A DNA stretch of 64,000 nucleotides. Origin: Mugil cephalus. Taxonomy: Eukaryota > Chordata > Actinopteri > Mugiliformes > Mugilidae. The position numbers and the translations under genes were made by a program. Location: NCBI RefSeq assembly GCF_022458985.1, contig NC_061774.1, positions 18,322,697 to 18,386,696 on the forward strand. The letters run 5' to 3'. Shown here piece by piece: positions 41,477-64,000 of the stretch (its first letter is position 1; each line of letters opens with the position of its first letter). The notes below the pieces were generated by a model. The model was not told the DNA's origin and did no database searches. It saw only the letters and a program-made list of their open reading frames with translations.

Positions 41477-41882
41477 TACACTAATCAGGCACAACATTAT
41501 GATCACCTTCCTATTATTGTGTAGGTCTCCCTTGTTCCTCCAAAATGGTTGTGACTCATCAAAGAATGGACATGGCCCTTCTCAGGGTGTCCTGCGTTGT
41601 GTGGCAACAGAATGTCGTTAGTGGGGGTTTTGGGGTCCTCTGGGTTGGTTGAGATGGGCCTCTGTGGATATCCAGTGCATATCACAGATACCCTGCTGCC
41701 ATCAAGGAGTGTCATTGCTATGGGGTGGGGGCACCTGGTCTGGTCTTGGTGTGTGGTACAGTAACATCCACACAAATGCCAGGTTCAAAAGTTTCTCAGC
41801 AGAACACTGAATTGTCACAAGATAGTCAAAAGTTATTTACTCACTCCTGTCGGTGGTCATAATGTTGTGGCTGACTGGTGTA
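41477..41882 (+). mobile_element. Tc1-derived miniature element, family A copy 2 (both ends present)
   Basis: TACACTAATCAGGCACAACA at the left is inverted at the right (GGTCATAATGTTGTGGCTGA, ending near 41882). It shares TTAGTGGGGGT and CATCCACACAAATGCCAGG with the other copies. About 406 bp, non-coding, 0.7 kb beyond itk. Confidence 0.85.
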
Positions 41883-43088
41883 TACATTGCTTGCTTATTA
41901 ACGGCTCAATCATTGGCCTATGTTGGCTCCTAGACCGGGGAGCCAAATCTTACAGCTTTCCACTTGAAACCTGAGAATTTACTGTACGTGACCTTCGATG
42001 TCATCACAAGCCTCTGAGCTCCATCTGAAGGCAGCACAATGTTATGTAAAGATTTTGAGCGAGAGTCTTGCAAAACGTCCAGTCACGTCTATGACAGTAC
42101 GTTGTCACCGGGTCACTGTGCAGTCTTGCTCAAGCATTTGCTGACATGGTTTTTTTTTTAAATTAGTTTTTAAATTAAAATGAATTCCTTGTAATCCTAT
42201 AATACCTGTCACCTTACACCATGCTCCATTAAGTTTCTTCATGTTGTTGTTGTTTAAAAAAAAAAAAAGAAAAAGAGCAAAGGCTTAAACTGCAGTTTTC
42301 AGACAAATTTAACACATTTTTTTGGAAAGAGAAGAAGGAACGTGCCACATTGCACTGCTCTGTGGTTGCTAGGCAGCTGCTGGCAACTAGCCACTGAAGC
42401 TAACAGCTAGCAAGAGGACGACAAGTAACTCCATGTAGGAAAGGTAAAGGCATTACAAAAAGATGAGGTAGTTGGGAATATCAGGATTCAAACATATTAT
42501 GAGACTACTCAGTTATTTAACCCCGTCACAACTCGTGAACTCTGACCTTAGTGAACACAACATGAGGCCACGAACACTACAGCAGAGTCATGTGGACACT
42601 TCTCTTGAATATGGTAACCACGACATCATGAGGGCAGCAGTAGATCAGTCTGGCAATACGCATTCATGCAGAGCAGCTCTCATCACCACACTAGAATCCA
42701 GTCAGTGTACAGGCGGCAAAAGTAAAAACACTTGTGTGAAAAAAGATTAAAGATTCAAGAATCATTTATTGCCATAATGAGCGTACATACCGGAACCTTT
42801 GTTGCTAGCTCCCGGCTAACGTCGTGCAAAGTTGAAAACAGCAGAGAGTGCTATAATTAGAATAAAATAAATAAAAACAGAGCTGTACACGTATATACAT
42901 CTCAGCAAGTCAACATGTGTGTGGGTGGGGGGAGGGGGATTGTGTGTGTCTGTGTCAGGCGGGAGTGTTGAATGTGTGCGTATGCAACAGGGCGAGGGGT
43001 TCACAGCTCTGGAGACGAGCCGTCTGGTTGTGGTTCTGATATTTCTGTACCTCTTCCGTGTTTTATAGCCTCCTGTAATCGACACTTA

Positions 43089-43582
43089 TAAGTTTATGAC
43101 CACCTTCCTAATATTGCGAAGGTCTCCCAAGTCCCCTCAAAACTGTGAGGGAATGGACATGGGCCTTCTTAGGATGTCCTGTGATGTCTAAAGAGTATTG
43201 TTAGTGGGGGTCTTTGGATCCTGATTGAGGGGAGGGGCCTCTGTGGGTCACTACAGTTTGAGATCTAGTGAATTTGGAGGCCAAGTCAACACCTTGTTCT
43301 GCTTTTCATGTTTTCTGAGTTGCTCCTAAACTGTTTTGGTGTGTGTACCTGTGTCAGGCTGCATCCTGCTGGGGATGGCAGTTTTTTTTTTTAAAGGAGC
43401 AGGAAGTCATTGCTGTGTAGTGGGGGTACCTCGTCTGGTCTAGGAGGGTGGTGCATGTCTAAGTAAGATCCACACGAATACCAGGACCAAACATTTTCCA
43501 GCAGAACATCGTACTGTGACAAGATGGTCGATGCTATTTACTTCTCCTGTCTGTGGTTTTAATGGTGTGGGTGATGGGTGTA
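43089..43582 (+). mobile_element. Tc1-derived miniature element, family A copy 3
   Basis: Starts ATAAGTTTATGACCACCTTC and ends GGTTTTAATGGTGTGGGTGA / TGGGTGTAT, a decayed version of the same inverted ends. The internal block GGAGGCCAAGTCAACACC at 43277 matches copy 1. The poly-T at 43384 lies within it. Same orientation as copy 2. Confidence 0.8.
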
Positions 43583-43649
43583 TATTTCATGAAGATTAAG
43601 TTGTTGTCGGGCCCCGAGTTCTTGTGGCTGCTAATAGTTAGTTAGCCCT

Positions 43650-43855
43650 GAGGTCAAAAACAATGTGAAAGCATTTAACCCAGACATTAGTGCACACAGT
43701 AGTAGGCGTGCACAGAGCAGCGAGCACCCGCACATGCAATGTGTTTGAGGGGGTTTCATGGTGCTTGCACAAGGCACCTCAGCGACGGAAGTAAAGGGGA
43801 TTCAAACCAGGGACCTGAGGATCCAATTCGGCTTCTCTAACCACTAAAACGCAGC
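43650..43855 (-). mobile_element. tRNA-derived SINE
   Basis: On the minus strand TTAGTGGTTAGAG (A-box-like) is followed about 40 bp later by GGTTTGAATCC (B-box-like), the two halves of a tRNA-type RNA polymerase III promoter. Then come GGTGCCTTGTGCAAGCACC and GGGTTAAATGC, hallmarks of a widespread acanthomorph SINE. Not a functional tRNA: the body does not fold into a cloverleaf. Confidence 0.65.
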
Positions 43856-44074
43856 AAATATTTTATATTCTGTTGTGTAGTCTGTAGTCTGTTGTGAAGA
43901 TGTACATGCCTAAACTATTGGGAGCAGCTGACTTTGACCTGGCTGCTGCAACAGTTTTAAAAATGAAAACGCCTTAAAATTTATCTGAATTATCTTATTA
44001 TTTATTTATTTGTTTTTTAAAAAAGCCCAAAAGCCCACATAAGATATGAAAAGTCTATTCCCATTTATTTGCCC

Positions 44075-44470
44075 TTTATAGAGCTGGGGCTGTATATAGT
44101 CTTCTTTCCATTCACACATATACTATACTCTAGACTTAGCTTCGTTTTTGGTTTTTCAGTTATTTTTTGCACTAACATATCTGCTTTTTGCGCTACCTTA
44201 TTTTTGCAAAAACCACTACCTCCTGTCCTGTCCAATACATTTTATAGTCTTGGCAATTATTTACTAGTTTCAGCAATTTTAATTACCACCACGCCGTAGC
44301 TAACATAAAGACTCTTTATATTTCTACTTTTCTCTCTATATTCAGTGTTGTTGTTTGTTTATTTTTTATTTTTTTTTAGATTTTTTATTATAATATTCCT
44401 GTCAAATTCGGTTTTGTTTTTTGCACGCTTGTCAAATTCCGCGCTACTGTGACAATAAAATTTCACATAC
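44075..44470 (+). mobile_element. retroposon 3' end
   Basis: T-rich tail ending GCACGCTTGTCAAATTCC and GTGACAATAAAATTTCAC at about 44453. The ACAATAAA terminus is typical of 5'-truncated fish LINEs. Lies about 100 bp upstream of the cyfip2 promoter region. Confidence 0.55.
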
Positions 44471-44559
44471 GTGGAACAAATAAACAATTCTTTATGTCTT
44501 TGAAAATGTAAATGATGTAAAGTCTGAAAGTGAAGTAAGTTTTTTTTTTTTGTAAAATT

Positions 44560-44815
44560 GTCCTCCCCCTAGCTCATTATCCATCCAGCCACCGCTCCTC
44601 TGCGACTGTCCCTTTAAGAAAATGCACTTGCAGCCATTTTCTGCTCTTTGTGTGGGGTGGATTAGCACTGGGGTAGGCACTGGGCGAAACTAGAGCATCA
44701 ATCGGCACAGAAGACGAAGAGAAAAAAAACAGCCAGGACACGTTGGATCGCCGTCGCAGACCGCGACACCGTCCGCCCGACTCAGATAGCCGCCGGACGG
44801 ACATGCAATTTACAG
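44560..44815 (+). promoter_or_regulatory. cyfip2: cyfip2 promoter and non-coding exon 1
   Basis: GC- and CpG-rich sequence ends at a strong donor, ACAG/GTATGT, after 44815. The matching acceptor is CGTCAG at 51582-51587, 33 bp before the coding start, so intron 1 is about 6.8 kb. GCAGCCATTTTCTGC near 44630 resembles a YY1 site, common just downstream of TATA-less starts. No TATA box is evident. CpG richness continues to about 45500 inside intron 1. The exact start site is not visible. Confidence 0.6.
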
Positions 44816-46083
44816 GTATGTGGCGAATGTAGCGGATGCGAGGCGCAGCGCTTGGAGATGAACGGAGCTGGTGATGTGCGCTGGGTAGTGATGATGGCTG
44901 GAGATCGGTGCTGTTTTTTTTCTCTCCCACCCCTTCTTCTTCGTCCTTTCACTTTGCATCTCTGCCCTTTGCTTGTTTATCCGTGCACAAACGGGACGAG
45001 AGGTCGATCGCCGGGTGGAGCGCCCCGGTTTCTCGCGGATTATTCCGCCGACACATGAATGGGAGAGCTCCGTTAGCTCGCATCGGCATCGATCGTAGCT
45101 CGCGCTGAGATGGGTGGGGTGAGGAGAGGGTTCCCGTGCAGCAAGTGCACCGATGAATGATGGAGCGCGTAGAGGCTGGGCTGGTTTTTCCGACCCGATA
45201 ACGAGCTTTTTGGCCTCTCGCTGAGGGGAAAGATTGGACCGCTGTAAATGGAGGAATTTGATGTTTGAAGATGGCTCGATTGCACTGCGAAGCTTTCACC
45301 ATCTTTCATTTGGTTTGATCCGACCCGGCCAGCAGGCCACACGGGCAGGCGAGGGGCACAACATTACGAGGGATCGCTTTTGCAGCTTTGCCACTGGCAG
45401 GCCTGCTCCAGATGCACGGATGACAGGTTCACCGACTTCCGTTTCGACCACGCGTCCACAAAGCGACGCCGTTTGCGTTTCGTTTACTGCATAATCCGAT
45501 CGACACAAGCGCATCCTGTCACCTCCAGTAGAAATATCAGCGTGCCACTGTTGCAGACTCATTCACTCACTTGTGTGCATCTGTATTCTCACCGAGTAGC
45601 AGTGATGTAATGATAAACTGTGCTGCTGCTGCTGATATATGCAAAAGAAAAACACACACTAATGTTTAAGTGCCATTGCTAGTCATGGTTATCTATAAAA
45701 CTCCAAGTCACAGATCAAAATCCTTTATAGTTTTGCACTTGATACCAATTTGGACGAGAAAGATAAACTGTAATGGAGAAGAAACTACATTAACACCATC
45801 AGAGAAAACAAAAGGGCCTCTTTTTAAAAAAATTGTCATAGTCATGCATTAGATGTGGTGTGTGATGCATTATAGAGTACTAGCAGCCTGCGGTGCTCAT
45901 TTCCCCGTGATGTCTGTGCTACATCTAATAATCAAAATTAACTCCTTATCAGAACTGTGCTATCTTTGAGTTTTGGATTGTTATTTGGACGTAACAGAAA
46001 GTTGTAGATTTGCCTAGCTGGTCTAAATTATATATATACACACACATAAAAAGCAAATTATTCATAGTGGTAATTATTTTTAA

Positions 46084-46345
46084 AGGACCAGTGTATAGAA
46101 TTTAGTGGCATCTAGTGGTGAGGACGCAGATTACAGCCAAGTGAAGGCCCCTCCCTTTCCAAGCCAATGCGAAATCCTTTGGCCCACTGTTTGGTTTGTC
46201 CATTCTAAACTACTCTAGAAGTATGTTGCACCATGGCAGACTCAATAAAAGAGGATCTGCTCCCAATGTAGATGCTAGGGACTCATTCTAAGATAACAAA
46301 AACGTAAGGATTCATAGTTTCAAGTGATTATACACCAATGACTAG
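46084..46345. mobile_element. fish miniature DNA-element fragment in cyfip2 intron 1
   Basis: GGACCAGTGTATAGAATTTAGTGGCATCTAGTGG (34 bp from 46086; key parts GTATAGAATTTAGTGG and CATCTAGTGG) followed by CAATAAAAGAGGATC and GATTATACACCAATGA match, from memory, a very common teleost interspersed repeat. It appears truncated at its right end. Confidence 0.5.
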
Positions 46346-49300
46346 AGAACGGTATCACTACTGATTTTCTGAATCGATTAAATTCTGATTCATGAATTCC
46401 CAATTCAGTTAGATTGAACAATCATTTTGAGATATTTCAGTTACATAACAGTTTGCTTTAGTTATAGAAGAGATTTTCGCACAATGAATGTTGTCATTCA
46501 TTGTCATTCATAGAGATTTGTGGTAATTCCACTATATTTTACCCCTAGTTGATTTTGCTTTTGTCCAGCTTTTCTGTGTTGTCATACTTTTTAAATCCAG
46601 CCAGCTTGCAGGCCTGATAGTGCTTCAAGTGTTGTAACTTCTGACACGTTTTGAATCTCTCTCACACACAAAGACTAATTTCATTGCATAGTCTCACGAT
46701 ATTTGTCATATAAAATCAGTCACACGAGACCATAGTAAACAAGATGCTCTATAATAATACATAATTATGAATAATACATTACATGTCTTCTAATACTCTG
46801 ACAGACTAGTCCTTTAAATCACAAGTCACAAGTATAACACAACTGCAGTTATTTGAGGCGGCTATGATTCTTTTGCATAGTCGTTTTCTCCTTGTTCTAT
46901 GTTTTTTTTGGCACTAGAGAGGAAAAATTGTGCCACCCACTCTTTATATCAAGGCACTTAGCTGCTAAAATGGTTCCATCATGTAGCCAAAGAAATGCAC
47001 CTGTTCAGTGTGGTGGACATTAAAAAGATTTATATAAATGTCTTAACCATCGAGTTAGGTTTCTTGATCGTGACAGCCCTAATCAAGGCTGATGGGAACG
47101 GCGTTGTTCGTGACATCTTTATAGAACCTCTGTAGTTTAAAACAGCTGATAGTGGTGTTGCTGTTTTTGTTATTCACAGCTGAACAATTTTAGACACGTA
47201 GACAGAGACACTCCAAAAAAAAAACCCTGCAGACAAAAATAACCAACCAGCCAAAGAAAAGGGAAGTAAAGGTAAATAACATTGCCAAACTTCAGCAAAT
47301 AGCAGCCATCACTACCTTCATTAATTACAAATCTTCCCGAAATGTTGTCCAGCGTGAATACCACAGATCTTTATTTATCATCAGATTTTTTATTTCTACC
47401 TGTCTGGCTTAGTAGCTGTCCCCCACCCGACCCACCCCCCACATGTGCTGGTCTTTGTTGTTGATCTAAAAAGAGAGCATGACATCATGGGGATCATGAG
47501 ACGACAGCAGTTTTGCATGTGTCTGTTCCTAAAACGACAATGAGCGTGTGAAATACCACAGCAGGCCTGGGTCCTGCACAGATGCTGCCGCTGGAACACT
47601 AGTTTTGACTGCAGCGCGTTGGTTGCATGTGCCCTAAATGGTGACATGCGTGTATAAACGCTCATGATTCCCTCTCCTTCGCGCCGATCAGATCGCATCT
47701 TATTGTGAGGGTGAATATGTATTACAGAGCTAGCCTTGGGGGGAGATCCCATTGAGCGGACTGAGCATGGAGTTGACACACTTTCTCTCACTCCCTGTCT
47801 TTCTCGCTGACTGGATGTGTTACACAAACGCCTCGCAGCACATAGTGGTCATGCTTTGTATCATCTAGCTACTGTATGCTGCTGCTCTTGCTATCTCTTC
47901 CACTTTATTCATTTTACTTTGGATATTTGGAGCACTTCTCAACACTCTTGGGTTCTCGTGGTTCAGTGCCGTAATGGGGACATGTGACCCAAGCTCTTGA
48001 TGTATAGGGGCTTTAGTTAGACTGTCAGCTTTGCCTGGGGCAGTTTTGCTACACATTGTATTGATGCCTAGTGATTGTGAGAGATGCATGAGATTTCTGA
48101 AGAGGGTTGTTGTCTTGTTTGTCCTCCTTTAGCCGTTCCGGTGCAATACAGGCCTATACAGCTACGTTACCAAGTGCCCGGAAGGGAATGAAGGGGCCCT
48201 TTGCTTTGTGAAGATGCACATACACACAGGGACAGACACACCAACTGTTGAGCAGAGTCTGGTATAGGGTGGGAAAGTTTATTCAGCCAACCCGGGCTTT
48301 AGACTGCGTCTGTATTCCCAAGCACAGATGGGTGTTTAGTAGCACTGAGAGCGTTTGTCAGCCTGACGAAAAAAAAAAAAAAAAAAAACCCTGTAGCAAG
48401 CTACATGTTTCATTTTCTGTTTATGATGAACAGTTAAAAATAAACGACGGCACCTGAAAAGAACCAAAGAGCGTGTGCATGGGGGTTGCAAAGCCGCGCA
48501 AAGAATGAAGTAAAAACGCAGTGTCCAAGAACATCGAACATCATCAAGTCAGCTCATTGGAGAAAAAAATGGAGGGGATATTTCACCCAGAAGCCAGTCT
48601 ACACCCAGATGACAGTAAGTCTGTGGAGCTATATTCGTCCATTTAATTGTCCAAAATTAGACAAATCTTCACTACTATGACTGTAGACAGAAGAAATGGA
48701 GCAGAATTAAAAAAAAAAAAAAAGGTTGGTCAAAGCTTCCACTAAAGGGGTAGTACGACTATAGTTCTCATAATTGCAGAGGAAGACATAGAGATTAGAT
48801 TTAGCATCCAGCAAACCTCGCCCTAGTTTTAAATATTAATTATTATTCACCACCCATGTGTGGTCTATTGCCCACAATGCCCTTTAATGACTCAGCCACT
48901 TGCCTGATTTTGCTTTATGTCACGCAGCTTTCAAGAGTGCAGCCTTTGTATGTAGTTCAGTGTGACAGTTCGTCATGACAGGAAACCCCACCCGCCTCCC
49001 GCTTAGTTTGTTTGTGATCACTTCTTGAGTTTGCACATGTGAGCGTGGCCAACAACAACACCGTACGACGTGGGCCTCTTATTCCTTTAGTCATTTTACT
49101 TCAATAACTTGCTGGTTCCCACTTTTCCTGTGATGTTTATTGCCTACCTATGGGGATGAGTGGAGGCTTTACTGCGCCTCTTTTTCTCTCTGCTGTTGGT
49201 CTCCCTGGCCCTCTCAGCTCTTCCTGTGCCGTCTCTGGCTGTGAATATTAAGCTGATTATCGGCGCTGTCAGCCCTGTCTGCCAGGTCAGACACAAAACA

Positions 49301-50059
49301 CCACATTTCTGAGAGGCATGTGATGCTCGGGCGGATACAAACACACCGCCGAGGCTGAGCTGGGGTTTATGATGAGGTTACTGCACTACCGGGACTGAAG
49401 AGTTTCATGAGTGTGTAGCCATTTATTCAAGGATGGATCAGGTGGAGTATCACCACAGCCTTGCATATGTGTGTTCATATGTACCACTCAGTATTTATAT
49501 TAATTAATATATAGATAATAAATAGATATAGATATTTGCCAGTCGGCCTACCTACTACCTTTGCAGGGCTGCCAACACTGCGTTTGTCGAAATGTCGCAG
49601 ACTGCTCTCCACTGTTGTGAGATCAATGACATTTCCAGGTGCTGGAATTTCAAGAACTCTAGTCAAATGACAAGCCAAAAAGGAAACTGTGAGGGGCCTC
49701 TGCCCCTTACTTCCCTTGAGCGTTAGTCTGTTATTGTCATATAGTAAAATGGGAGGGGATACAGGTGCGGGGTGAACACGCAGGCATGCTGCGCTGCAAA
49801 GTATAAATAGGATTTCATAAGAGGAAATAAAGATGACTAGACATGTCAAGAGAATAGCTGCCTGAATGGTGTAAAGCATTATCAGACTAATCCATATCAG
49901 ACTGTGTTTTCTGATCTTGCTGACTTCCTCATTCATTGGACCTGCTGATCTTGTGTCTTCTTATACAGTGGGTCCAAACTTTTTGATCAGACTATGGGTA
50001 TCCCAGTCTAATACACATGTATTAATACTCCGTGTGAGCAGAGTCCTGATCCGAACTTA

Positions 50060-50431
50060 ACCTCCTGAGACCCAGATTCCTCATATGAGGATATATTATG
50101 TCTTAGGTTTGTGGCAGCTTAGTCTGCTTCACTTAGACCTGTTGTCCTCATAAGGAGACACTATTGTCTGCCATGTACTGGTAGCGAACGGTCAATACAC
50201 TTGCTTATTTATGCTTATTAGCTTTTCTGGTTTGACATGCAAATTTAACAAATTCAGAAGCACGCGTTGGAGGACACTGGGATTTCATCGTCTCCAATTC
50301 TGCTTTTGCATTGCATGATGTTTTTTTGTTTTTTTAATACTTTTTAGGTCCTACTAATCCCAAATACCTAAAGATCTTAATCTTATCTTGAAGAAATTGC
50401 ATTCCAAACAAATGCTTGGGTCTCAGGAGGT
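50060..50431. mobile_element. PIF/Harbinger-like miniature element in cyfip2 intron 1
   Basis: ACCTCCTGAGACCCA at 50060 is inverted at the right end (TGGGTCTCAGGAGGT, ending 50431). TTA precedes the left end (50057-50059) and follows the right end (50432-50434), a 3-bp TTA duplication characteristic of PIF/Harbinger elements. 372 bp, no coding capacity. Confidence 0.75.
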
Positions 50432-51478
50432 TTAAATAAAATTTCCTCTCCAGGAGTTCCATAAAGGCTTTTTTTTGGGCTGGTCATTCAGCACCATAAA
50501 TTCTGTAATCCTCTGTCTGGAGGAAACCTTTTTTTATATGTAGCACTCAACACGTGCTTATTGTTGTTTCAGTGAAGCCTTTGCCGGAGTGTGCTCATGC
50601 ATTCCATTTTTTATTTTTTTCTGTAGTGTTGAATGTGGATCTCCTACTACCACCTCATCAAACATCTTCATTGCCATGTCAGATGAGCGCCAAAGTCCTT
50701 AAACGTAGGCCTGAGTCTTTTATGTCAGTTGGTGGCCCAGTTAGTTTTGGCTAGCAAGACTACAGTACATCTTTTATGGTTCTGAGCCGTCCAGGCCACA
50801 ATCTATCTGAAGAACAAGCTGAAACAAGGGTAGCTGAACTCATAGAGTTTGTTGAAGATGTTTTTCTAGTTACTTGGATGAGTTGCAAAACGTCTTCAAC
50901 TCGTCAGGTCCAGTGGACCAGGTTCTGTTTGCTAGTCGGATGTGCTAAAAAGACTAAGTTACTATCATGACAACAGCATAGCTCTGTGACTTTGTCCCTA
51001 TATAAGAGTTCTTGGACACATGCCACACTGTAGATACTGTCAGCCAAGAAACTATCATAAATACATCAGTGCAACAACACAATTGGCTTGATGTGTGACC
51101 GGTTTGGCTGTCATAAATCAGATTATATGTTTTTGGGTGGACGGGGGCAGAATACACTGTAGGTCATAAAACATTACCCATCGACTTTCCTGAAAGGTTT
51201 CTATTCAGGTTTTCTTTATATAACATCTCCACTTCATACTCTTTCATAAACACCTCCTATCTTATTCTATGTTATTTCAAACAGCTGCTATGAGGGTTAG
51301 GTTGATTTTGGTCAAGAATAAAATGAATATTTACCTTTAAAACCTACTGTATCTTTGTACGTGTTACTTTGAGCTAATCATTCATCTGTTGCTTCGCTTT
51401 ATTTAACCATTTCTGTGTGACCTAAGTTTCCTGTTTCCACTCCTTGCGTGCTGTCGCTTTTCACGCACTCTTATTTAT

Positions 51479-51497
51479 CTAACCCTAACCCTAACCC
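51479..51497. repeat. three telomere-type CCCTAA units
   Basis: (CTAACC)3C, the vertebrate telomere repeat, directly followed by a lone Tc1 end at 51495-51516 (CCAAACATTTGACTGGTAG). In cyfip2 intron 1, about 90 bp before its acceptor. Confidence 0.8.
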
Positions 51498-51516
51498 AAA
51501 CATTTGACTGGTAGCG
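51495..51516. mobile_element. solo Tc1 terminal inverted repeat
   Basis: CCAAACATTTGACTGGTAGC matches the right end of the Tc1 element at 28183-29505 (CCAAACTTTTGACTGGTAGC) with one difference. No element body is next to it, so it is a leftover of a deletion. Confidence 0.6.
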
Positions 51517-51608
51517 TTACTGTCACAAATTAGACCCTGTCTTAATATAAACCTTTATTACTCTCTATTTTTCTCTCTGGCCGTCAGATTGGGGTGTTGT
51601 TTGAGTGA

Positions 51609-63999
<12,391 letters not shown>

Positions 64000-64000
64000 C

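Noticed and set aside
43795..43855. Possible tRNA gene (A and B boxes on the minus strand)
   Set aside because: No cloverleaf with paired acceptor stem; it continues into a SINE body.

Overview
The window is vertebrate, almost certainly a percomorph-type teleost fish. Its genes are split into many short GT-AG exons with compact introns. Introns and spacers hold typical fish repeats: Tc1/mariner copies, hAT and PIF-like miniature elements, retroposon 3' tails ending in AATAAAG, a tRNA-derived SINE and long microsatellites. The gene order med7(-), itk(+), cyfip2(+) matches the human 5q33.3 block MED7-ITK-CYFIP2, which supports the assignments.

Layout. 1-16.2 kb: intergenic, with no coding gene I can support; it holds repeats, CpG-rich patches and a few stretches that look like non-coding regulatory sequence. 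16.2-27.3 kb, minus strand: a 12-exon gene for a RING-TPR-RING-LON protein of the LONRF family, 593 residues, with a probable long 3' UTR and a CpG-rich promoter. 28.2-29.5 kb: a dead Tc1 transposon with recognisable inverted ends. 30.3-31.9 kb, minus strand: med7 (254 residues, coding sequence in one exon, non-coding first exon), with four CCAAT boxes 30-34 bp apart upstream. 34.4-40.8 kb, plus strand: itk, 17 coding exons, 617 residues, complete, with one GC-AG intron. 41-44.6 kb: spacer with two miniature transposons, a SINE and a retroposon tail. 44.6-64.0 kb, plus strand: cyfip2, non-coding exon 1, a 6.8-kb first intron and the first 14 coding exons (residues 1 to about 607). The gene runs off the right edge.

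Functions. The four genes are not an operon or pathway. LONRF proteins are predicted ubiquitin ligases, MED7 is a Mediator subunit, ITK is the T-cell Tec-family kinase, and CYFIP2 is a WAVE-complex subunit controlling actin. ITK and CYFIP2 both act in T-cell signalling and actin control, but their adjacency is inherited vertebrate synteny.

I found no undescribed biological system. The most useful observations are: a glutamate encoded in the genome at the CYFIP2 position that mammals recode by A-to-I editing; the phased CCAAT array upstream of med7; the GC-AG intron of itk; nested transposons in cyfip2 intron 11 (between coding exons 11 and 12) and at 11.5-12.0 kb; and a short telomere-like repeat abutting a lone Tc1 end at 51.5 kb.
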